This document shows, one piece after another, positions 56,542 through 64,000 of a stretch of DNA of 64,000 bases. The stretch's first letter is position 1. Each line of letters starts with the position of its first letter. The position numbers and the translations under genes are program-made. A model generated the notes under the pieces. That model was not told the origin of the DNA. It made no database searches and saw nothing but the letters and a program-made list of their open reading frames with translations. This stretch comes from Cytospora piceicola (Eukaryota > Ascomycota > Sordariomycetes > Diaporthales > Cytosporaceae): positions 372,001 to 436,000 of the forward strand of contig JALQBC010000014.1 of the NCBI GenBank assembly GCA_023375675.1, given 5' to 3'.

Positions 56542-56562
56542 CTGCTGCTGCTGCTGCTGCTG
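56542..56562. repeat. (CTG)7 trinucleotide repeat
   Basis: Seven perfect CTG units just after a CAGCTG, between DUS3 and the kelch gene. Confidence 0.9.
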
Positions 56563-56632
56563 CCTCTGCTTGGACCCGCCATTGGGCACTTCAGCTGTCA
56601 GGGGTAAACCGCATTTCAGGAACCTGTCAATA

Positions 56633-56767
56633 ATGCCAAGGGTCCCCGCCTGCACGCACGGCGAGGTACATCAGTACCCTACCTTCTGCAGTGGCTGCAG
56701 CCTGTACCTCGCCCGCTACGGGATTAACGAGTACCCAGTATGGATCTGTACCTGCCCAGGTGCCTAG
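56633..56767 (+). CDS. Possible 44-residue cysteine-rich microprotein
   Basis: Starts MPRVPACTHGEVHQYPTFCS and ends ICTCPGA. It has five Cys and two His in spacings like a small zinc site (C-x-H; CSGC; C-x-C). No intron, no known family, and it lies in repeat-rich intergenic DNA, so it may be chance. Confidence 0.25.
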   Translation: MPRVPACTHGEVHQYPTFCSGCSLYLARYGINEYPVWICTCPGA

Positions 56768-57106
56768 GTACTTAAGTACTTAAATAGGTGTCTATGTACT
56801 GTACTGCATAAAAGTATGTATCTATCTCACCACGCGTGCGCACCTCAGCTGGGCCAACATACATAGTACCTACCTACTTAAGCACTTACAGAAGACCGCA
56901 ATGCATTGAATGTTCCAGGTTGTTTCATTGATTGGCATTGCATTTTTCTCCTCTCCTCCAACCAACCTCAGCTCTACGTGTGAAAAAGAAGAAAAACTCC
57001 GGCCAATTGATCCCTCCTCGCCTCCTCTCTCCATATCTGCTGCTCCTCTTCTCATCCAGTCGCCCTATCTTCACCCCTGATATGATCGCCTGGATCCCTT
57101 GCAACC

Positions 57107-58825
57107 ATGGCTGATCAAGTAGCGCAACCAAGCGAACAAGAGTCAACGTCACCTCTGAGAACGAGAGTTGTCCGCTCCCAAAAGATCTCGGGTGCCACGT
57201 CTCCCTTGCCTGAGCGTACTGACACATCCACCCCTTTCTTGAGATACGAGACCTCGAAAGAAGACGACGATTCCGCATACCAAGCACCTCCAATACCGCG
57301 AAGCCACACTCATGGTCACCTCTCCTCCAAGAGCCAAATTTCCAGGCGGAAACCTTCCACCTCTGAACTCTCTGTAAGGCAACGAGCCCAGTCCGCAGCT
57401 GCCCCCGCCACCACTCCGAGTATAGCGCAGCCCTCGAATGGCCATGCGCTCAGCATCAAGACCTCCACAACCTCGTCCACTACAAGCTTAAATCGACTGA
57501 ATACCGAGAGGCCCGTGGACGGACAGCAGAGACCGGTGTCCAAGGATGGCCCCAGCACCAGCAGGCATCGTCCAACAAATAATCGGTCAACGTCAGCGAT
57601 AGCGAGCAGGGCAGGAGCACCAGCCCCTGCCACCGGGGGGAGTGGAGCAGGAGACAGCAGGACCGCCCACGGCAGTACCCGCTCGACGACACACCATCGC
57701 TCTTCTGCCAACGCCACCCGCTCGAAACGCTCCTCCGGCGGAACATACAAGCCCTTCCCACCGCTCGCCTCGGCCACCACATCCCCCGACGTACTACCGG
57801 CACCAGCGAGCGGCATGTACTGGTCACGCGCGCCCGTGTCGGGGCATCCGCATCCGGCCCTGAGGGCACATACGACGACCATAATCGGGAGTAACATCTA
57901 CGTGTTCGGCGGGTGCGACAGCCGGGCCTGTTTCAACGACCTATACGTCCTCGACGCAGACGCCTTCCACTGGTCCCAGCCTTATGTGTCCGGCGAGATA
58001 CCCGCCCCTCTGCGGGCTATGACCTGCACGGCGGTCGGGAAGAAACTGGTGATATTCGGGGGAGGCGACGGGCCCGCATACTACAACGACGTATATGTCC
58101 TCGACACGGTGAACTTCAGGTGGACCAAGCCACGGATCCTGGGCGACAGGGTCCCCTCCAAGAGGAGGGCACACACGGCCTGTCTGTACAAGAACGGCAT
58201 CTACGTCTTCGGCGGCGGCGACGGCGTGCGTGCCCTCAACGACATATGGAGGCTGGACGTGAGCGACCTGTCCAAGATGAGCTGGAGGCTCATCTCCCAC
58301 CCGAGCGACGACGGCACCAGCAAGATCTCCAGGTCGCCGGGCGGGACCACCATATCCGGCAAGGACCTGAGGCCCAAGGCCCGCGGCTACCACACCGCCA
58401 ACATCGTCGACGGGAAGCTGATCATCTTCGGCGGGTCCGACGGCGGCGAGTGCTTCAACGACGTCTGGCTGTACGACATCGAGACGCACGCGTGGAAGGA
58501 CACGCCGGTGTCGGGGACCTTCCGCCGCCTCTCGCACACCGCGACCGTCGTGGGGAGCTACCTGTTCATCATCGGCGGGCACGACGGGACCGAGTACTCC
58601 AACGACGTGCTGCTCCTTAACCTGGCACAGATGACGTGGGACAAGCGCAAGGTGTACGGCCTGCCTCCGAGCGGGAGGGGGTATCACGGGACCGTGCTGC
58701 ACGACTCCCGGCTGCTGACGATTGGGGGGTTTGACGGGGGTGAGGTCTTTGGGGATGTGTGGATCCTGGAGATGGCGGTGCATGCGTATTATTCGCAGAT
58801 CAGTCACTTCCAGATCGAGGTTTGA
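57107..58825 (+). CDS. Kelch-repeat beta-propeller protein
   Basis: Single exon, 572 residues. The first 240 residues are Ser/Thr-rich and disordered, with many possible phospho-sites. From about residue 263 six kelch repeats run to the end, each with the Gly-Gly pair: YVFGGCDSRACFNDLYVLD, VIFGGGDGPAYYNDVYVLD, YVFGGGDGVRALNDIWRLD, IIFGGSDGGECFNDVWLYD, FIIGGHDGTEYSNDVLLLN, LTIGGFDGGEVFGDVWILE. Six blades form one propeller, a protein-binding platform. Proteins of this layout (long tail plus kelch) in fungi include polarity and signalling factors, but no further domain identifies the partner. The coding part is GC-rich and the opposite strand is open by chance. Confidence 0.92.
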   Translation: MADQVAQPSEQESTSPLRTRVVRSQKISGATSPLPERTDTSTPFLRYETSKEDDDSAYQAPPIPRSHTHGHLSSKSQISRRKPSTSELSVRQRAQSAAAPATTPSIAQPSNGHALSIKTSTTSSTTSLNRLNTERPVDGQQRPVSKDGPSTSRHRPTNNRSTSAIASRAGAPAPATGGSGAGDSRTAHGSTRSTTHHRSSANATRSKRSSGGTYKPFPPLASATTSPDVLPAPASGMYWSRAPVSGHPHPALRAHTTTIIGSNIYVFGGCDSRACFNDLYVLDADAFHWSQPYVSGEIPAPLRAMTCTAVGKKLVIFGGGDGPAYYNDVYVLDTVNFRWTKPRILGDRVPSKRRAHTACLYKNGIYVFGGGDGVRALNDIWRLDVSDLSKMSWRLISHPSDDGTSKISRSPGGTTISGKDLRPKARGYHTANIVDGKLIIFGGSDGGECFNDVWLYDIETHAWKDTPVSGTFRRLSHTATVVGSYLFIIGGHDGTEYSNDVLLLNLAQMTWDKRKVYGLPPSGRGYHGTVLHDSRLLTIGGFDGGEVFGDVWILEMAVHAYYSQISHFQIEV

Positions 58826-59389
58826 GGCCTGTCCATAAGGGGCAAATAGATTACCTAGGTAGACAGACAGACACTCAGACAGGGGAGACGTGTATGATGA
58901 GTTCTATACTCAAGGTCGGGATCGCCACTGCCTTTCTAATCCGTCAACGATGTTGCCCGCTTACTATGGCGTGTGAAGGTTGGAACTTGCTACTGCCGTT
59001 ACCAAATCACAGATATGTATCGCATGGCGCTGGAAGATGGCGATCCTGAGGTCCAGTTGGAGGTAGAGTATTTCAAGATGATCTATTAGGACTGCTTTTA
59101 TCCGTCTATGATACATGATCTAAACTGGTTTGACCGTTTCTCCCCGTGCTAAAGAGGTCCTGTTTTCCAACCAGGGAACTGGCCCTCACTTCCTCCATGA
59201 TGTATGAAATCACCAAACACCGTACATGCTGTCATGAAATTTCACAGGAATGGAATAGACACCAGTGCACCTGACGCCCCTATCCGCCCCGGACCCCCTT
59301 GGGCTTTTTTTCCCACCACCGCGTTCTTGTTGCTCTTAAGTGTCAAGGATTGATATGCACCCAAAGAGGGGCGTATCTTAGGAATCCAT
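58826..59389. other. Convergent intergenic region
   Basis: 564 nt between the kelch gene and RCF2 (both 3' ends). One ACCTAGGT motif at 58853-58860. No gene seen. Confidence 0.6.
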
Positions 59390-60176
59390 CTAGTTGGTAG
59401 GGTTCGACGGCACCGACTTGGCTGCGTCTTTCTTCTCCTGCTCGATCTTCTTCTGCTCCAGGCGGCGCTCCTCGGCGGCGACCATATCTGCGTTCAGACG
59501 TTAGCACTAAATTCAGGATAGGGGACAGAAACAACTTACCCTTCCACAGGTCCTGACCCTCGTACTCCTCCTTATGGACCTTCTTCTCGATCAGGTGCTT
59601 GTGCTCGGGGTCGTCGGGGTCGACCACCAGGACCGTCTCCCACCGGCCGGTGCCGCTGCGGGCATCGTTGGTCTCGAAGGCGGCGGTGGCGATCAGCACG
59701 GCCAGGGTGAGGCCCTGGGCGTACATACGGGCCTGGACGAGCTTCTGGGCGCCGGTGATGTACTTGTTCCGGCTGACGATGGCGCCGGCGACGCCCATGG
59801 CGGCGATCCACGAGGCGAAGACGATGGAGTACCTGTTCTGGCGGCCCCACTCCATGAGCTTCTGGCTGGTGCCGGCGCGCTCCGTCATGGCCTCGATGGT
59901 GCGCTGCGTGTCGTCCTTGTAGAAGTTCATGGGGTCCTTGGCCTTCGAAAAGGCGATGGAGTGGCGCTCCGCCGTGGTGATGGCGGCGAAGGTTCCCGCC
60001 GACGTGACGAGGAAGCACCGGAAGGGGAGCGTGAGGGAGCGGAAGCCCGCCCAGCGGCGCGAGGCCGCGATGACGCCCGCCAGTCCCACGGTGAGACCTA
60101 CGGACCCGCCTATGAAGCCGCCCTTGAGCACCTCATTGTAGTGGGCCTGCTCTTCCTCCTTGCTGATAACCTTCAT
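59390..60176 (-). CDS. RCF2: Respiratory supercomplex factor 2 (HIG1-domain protein)
   Basis: Inner-membrane protein associated with cytochrome c oxidase and the III-IV supercomplex. Exons 60176-59540 and 59487-59390 (intron 52 nt, GTAAGT...ACGCAG) give 244 residues. It starts MKVISKEEEQAHYNEVLKGG. Two N-terminal hydrophobic segments (GGSVGLTVGLAGVIAASRRW and an Ala/Thr-rich one) come first. After a charged loop comes the HIG1 domain: WGRQNRYSIVFASWIAAMG, SRNKYITGAQKLVQARMYAQ, LTLAVLIATAAF. The second exon codes MVAAEERRLEQKKIEQEKK and a short tail. No cleavable presequence, as in yeast Rcf2. Confidence 0.94.
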
Positions 60177-63100
60177 GATGGGCTATTTGTTTGTGATTTG
60201 CAAAGATTCCCTGGGTTTATTTGGTTGTTGTTCTTTCCTCTCTTCTCAATCTTGGGATACTGGTCCTAGGAATGCTCGCGGTCTAATATTGCAAAACGTT
60301 TCCCTGCTGTGGTTGTACAGATATGGTTCGATTTCTCGGTTCGTCGTCGTATGGTACTCGTTTCAGTGGTCCAATTAATAGCACGGGTATCGGCAGAGGC
60401 TTGTGTGTTACTCGTGCGTTAGATTACCGATGTTATGCTGATGCTGACGCTGGAAAGGCGGTGGTAAGGCGTAAGACGCAATGAAATCAGACAATTCAGT
60501 CTATATAGGATGTCCTTTTTTGGGCAATCCAGAAAGGAGTGTTTGGTGGTTGACCGCGCTGTTTTGTTTCGCCATGCCATGATTTTGCCGAAGGGGCCGA
60601 TGATGTAACCGGGACGTTTTTTCGTCACGACTCAGCGCGCAGAGGCCGGACCAAATCCCGAGTTACAGCCGGCCACCGCCGGGAGCTTTACTGACACAGA
60701 CCTTTTCAGAGGGGCCTGAAGGCAGGAACTGGCCGATGACAGCTGACGATGCGAGCGCCCGTCCCTGCTGGTTTTCGTGCGAAGGCCGAAACATTCGACT
60801 TTTTCGGTGTTTGGTTGAACAGAGCAGCTCCCGGACATCCTGTCATCACAAACGAATATCAAAATGTACCGAGAGAATTGGACGCCTTGAAATGCCGAAG
60901 ATGCAGACTGCCAATAGAAAATGAACAATACTATGGTATGAAAAGTCAACACTTCCTTCTGTATTTTCTACTGAACGAGTGTGCATACACCCGGGCATAC
61001 GAGCACAACACAACCATTGCTCCCCAACCCATCCTCATCATCACTGTCGATGATTCTGTGAGTAAGGACCAATAAGCTTCAGATCGCATAAGTGGATGTG
61101 GATGTGGCAAGAAAGGAACAGCGGGCGGCGTATTGGTCGAGACTGCCGGAGCCCATCATTCATCAACATGTACCTGTAAATATATCTCTCCGCGATCACT
61201 CTGTGAGATGCAACAGGTCCGTCCAACAAATAAGTATGCCTAGGTAAGCAGTAGTAATTAGCTACTAGCCCGTACGTCTGTAAACTTCCCATCCATCCTC
61301 GGAACACTGCGCCCGTGCTTCTGGTGCATGATCACAGGAACAGAGGAGTCGCCGGTCTTCATCGGCCGGCCCGGACTACGATGCAGTCGCTGTTTGAGTA
61401 CAGTAGTGTACCATCCCACTGGCCCGGACCTTACCTACAGTGTATGTAGCCCCACTGGCCCTGCGCCTTGCGGCTGCCCCTCATCTTGAAACTTGTCCTG
61501 AGATGGTGGGCAACCCCCACCACAATTACGACGATGATGAGGGCGGTGAGATCTGCCGACACTACTGCGAGGTAGTCTTTCGGCGTCACAGCAGTCCAAA
61601 ATGTACATATACAGCGGCTAATGCGCTCTGGGCGGGTAGTAAGAAGAAAAAAGCACTACATCTCTCCAGACTGTTGTGTTTTCCAAAGTCGCCTGTCTGC
61701 CATTTTGCTCCAGAGTCTCGGACGATGAAAAGGACTGCGCTAATGATTTTTGCTTCTTTCAGCCGTTGAAGGGTCTGGATCTGTACCGGGGAAAAGGGCG
61801 AGAGGTACGGCAGCAATCTAGATTCTAGATCAAGATTGATAATCACCTGGGCAAACCCGCGTGTGTGTAATAGTGTATCTCTTCCCGTCGTGCGTGAACC
61901 TGTCAGCTTGTCTCACTCTTTTTTTGCCTTCTCTTTCTTCTTCTCAAGTAAGAAGGAAGGAATTGCTGCTTGGCTTCCAAGGTTGCTTGGGGTGTCCTTG
62001 CCACGAGACACGACTTTTTGACTTTTGAAGCCCGCATATTTGATTACAGGCCCACTGACTGTGGAAGCATTCTCGAAAGTTTCCTATTCTGGCACACAGA
62101 CTTGGCGCATGATGTATACTATTTTGAAAAGCTCGACGATAGCAAGAATGGGACAGCCGGCGTCAGATCGATGCTCGTCGCTATCGCGATCCGTAATCCG
62201 ACTCAAACACGTGCCAAAGTCAGGGTGTTGCTTGTTGCACGCCGAACTTAGCGCATTACCAAACCAGGGGAGAATTGTTACTCCGGGGGCAATCCATGAA
62301 TAAGGCGACAGAAGCTCTTGATATTCTAGAATGCTCAACCATGATTACGAATAGGGGAATATTGTCCAGCCGGGCTATTTCTCGAGTTCGTGGTCTGATT
62401 ATTGTTCTAGCTGACAAGTTAGTGTTTCGTACACAGTCCTATGTAAGTAAGGCTCGCGGGGAAAGCAAGCCACAATCTTTGTGTCTGGTGTTCTGGAGCA
62501 GCTTGGTGAGCAACTTCACTGTAGCAGCTATATTACAATTCCACCAGACCCTGCCGCCAAAGGATGATATCCACCTGAACCGAGAGACCCAGTTGTTTTT
62601 CAATGTTCGATCACTCACTCCCTGCAGGCTGCACCTCATTGTTGTCGAGGCAGCATTTCCCCACCTCCGTCCGTCAGAAATAATCCGATTCAACGTCGCA
62701 GGGACCATTCCTCTGTATACATGGCTATACTGTGTATTATGTATGCATGTATTAGGTGATGGGATAGGTAGCCCTGGAGTAAAGCAACAGCCATTACATC
62801 AGGGCTGGGCCTCCAAAGTCCGACTGTCCGAGCAACACAGTATAACAGCAATTGTCTCGGGAATCGAATCTCATTATTAGGACCTAAAGTCAATCAATGA
62901 CCCAGTCGCTTTCGGCTGGGATTGCTTCACCAGGCAGGTCCAGGAAGAGGGCGCCACCATATAGCGGTACTTACCGCGACAGTACTAGTACGGGGCAGCA
63001 GCGCACATACTGTTACGTGCATTTACGTACAGCTCGGTGGGAACGTCCAGGAATAGTTAGTGTAAAAGCCGGAGACAGCTCCGGGACCTCACCGAATGGC

Positions 63101-64000
63101 GTCGCCACGGCCACGTTTTTTGGGAAAATAGGGGTCCATATCCCGTCCGCCTGGTTCTGTCACACTCGGTCTGGTCGGCTGGTTTGTCAGAGTCACTGTG
63201 TACCACTACCGTACCAGTGCCATTGACAGTAGGATGGTGGGATGTAGAAGATGGGCTAGATGGCAATATGGGCAGGATATTACCATAGGACGCAGTAGTA
63301 CACAATGCAATACACAGTAGCCTACTGCAGGTTGGGACCACCTCGGCATGACGAGAAGACCCGCCGAGATCTCTCCAGTCCCAGATGTCTGTGTGTTCTG
63401 ACTTGTGACGGGTTAACATGGGGCCCCGGAGCCCTGGAGATGTGGTGTACGGATACGCAGTAACGCCATACCGTTACAGCGGGCGCTTCGACGCTAACCC
63501 CTCTAAGATACCATACCACAATAGGCTATCAGGGCTATTAGGCAGTCTAGGTTCGCGCTGCGGGACCCGAGCCCAATAACTTCCCTTTGACCGCGAGGAC
63601 AACTTGTAGCATACTTCTGGACATTGATTGTAGGTTCCAGACGCGCCCAACGAAATGGCTAGAGTGAACGGGAAGGCTAGAGACCGCCTGGTTGATTGCA
63701 CCGAAGTTCTGACTCAAGCCGGCCTCCCGCACGCAGGTGGATGAGGCGAGAGAAGGACAAGGCAACCTTGGAAGGCTCTTAATACGATCCCATCGCCCTG
63801 CCTGTGGCGAAACGACGGTGGCCTGTCCTGCCTGTCAGTACCAGCGAGTGCGAAGCCTGAAGGTGTTGCCGGTGTCGTGTCGTGACTAATAATGCGTAAA
63901 CTCGCGGTTCCGAGCTGTGGTTCGGAGTCCCATAAACTCAGTGGCGCAGGCCGCCGACCCGTTCGTCGGGCCGGAGTGAGTGGCAGTGGTGTCTGACTGA
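60177..64000. other. Gene-poor stretch to the window edge
   Basis: 3.8 kb in which I cannot support a gene. The first 300 nt are the RCF2 promoter (CCAAT at 60371-60375). Frames such as 60749-61075 plus and 62275-62880 plus show no domain, biased coding pattern or splice signals I trust. I saw no transposon protein or terminal repeats. Part of a gene entering from the right is possible. Confidence 0.4.

Larger units (their letters stand above)
55914..57106. other. Divergent region DUS3 / kelch gene, rich in TAGGTA tracts
   Basis: 1.2 kb with no established gene. It includes many TACCTA/TAGGTA tracts (56380-56520 and 56757-56885), a (CTG)7 repeat and a short cysteine-rich open frame (both listed). 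The last 150 nt form the C/T-rich leader of the kelch gene. Confidence 0.5.

Noticed and set aside
57941..58807. 288-codon minus-strand frame opposite the kelch repeats
   Set aside because: The plus-strand kelch repeats are unmistakable; the opposite frame is a GC-driven shadow.
62845..62930. B-box-like GATTCGATTCC on the minus strand
   Set aside because: No A box at the right distance and no stem; single-motif match only.

Overview
The window is nuclear DNA of a filamentous ascomycete (Pezizomycotina, most probably a Sordariomycete). Genes are compact, with short spliceosomal introns of about 50-170 nt carrying GTRNGT donors, CTAAC/CTGAC branch sites and YAG acceptors. The proteins are typical of this group: an ERD2 receptor with a long acidic tail, filamentous-fungal SCM3 and SPC105, an AT-hook AME1/CENP-U-like protein, DUF3807, and a fungal AAA ATPase. 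I saw no prokaryotic features, transposase or reverse transcriptase, and no CRISPR array. All gene models below were spliced by eye.

Layout. 1-8 kb: LETM1/MDM38 (minus, cut by the left edge), ADK2 and ADE4. 8-15 kb: a GH76-like secreted glycosidase, ERD2, and a LicD-family protein. 16-29 kb: an AME1/CENP-U-like kinetochore protein, a GNAT acetyltransferase, a zinc-binding conserved protein, a CHCH protein, ribosomal protein S11 (uS17), and SPC105. 29-40 kb: a membrane/coiled-coil protein with a Pro/Ala-rich tail, an alpha/beta hydrolase, ATG6, and SCM3. 40-52 kb: CK2 alpha (CKA1), a DUF3807 protein, a coiled-coil protein, ATG14, an AAA ATPase, and a small cysteine-rich secreted protein. 53-60 kb: DUS3, a kelch protein, and RCF2. 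60-64 kb: no convincing gene.

Functional themes. Three proteins of the centromere/kinetochore path (AME1/CENP-U-like, SPC105/KNL1, and the CENP-A chaperone SCM3) lie within about 23 kb. Two subunits of the autophagy PI3-kinase complex I (ATG6 and ATG14) lie about 10 kb apart. Mitochondrial functions recur (LETM1, ADK2, CHCH protein, RCF2). The rest is general housekeeping (purine synthesis, ribosome, tRNA dihydrouridine, ER retrieval, CK2) plus secreted proteins. This is a core, gene-dense chromosomal region. The most unusual signals are gene-structural and intergenic: three introns that are multiples of three without stops (one a GC-AG intron), telobox-like promoter motifs, short inverted-repeat clusters, and tRNA-like Pol III box pairs without a foldable tRNA.
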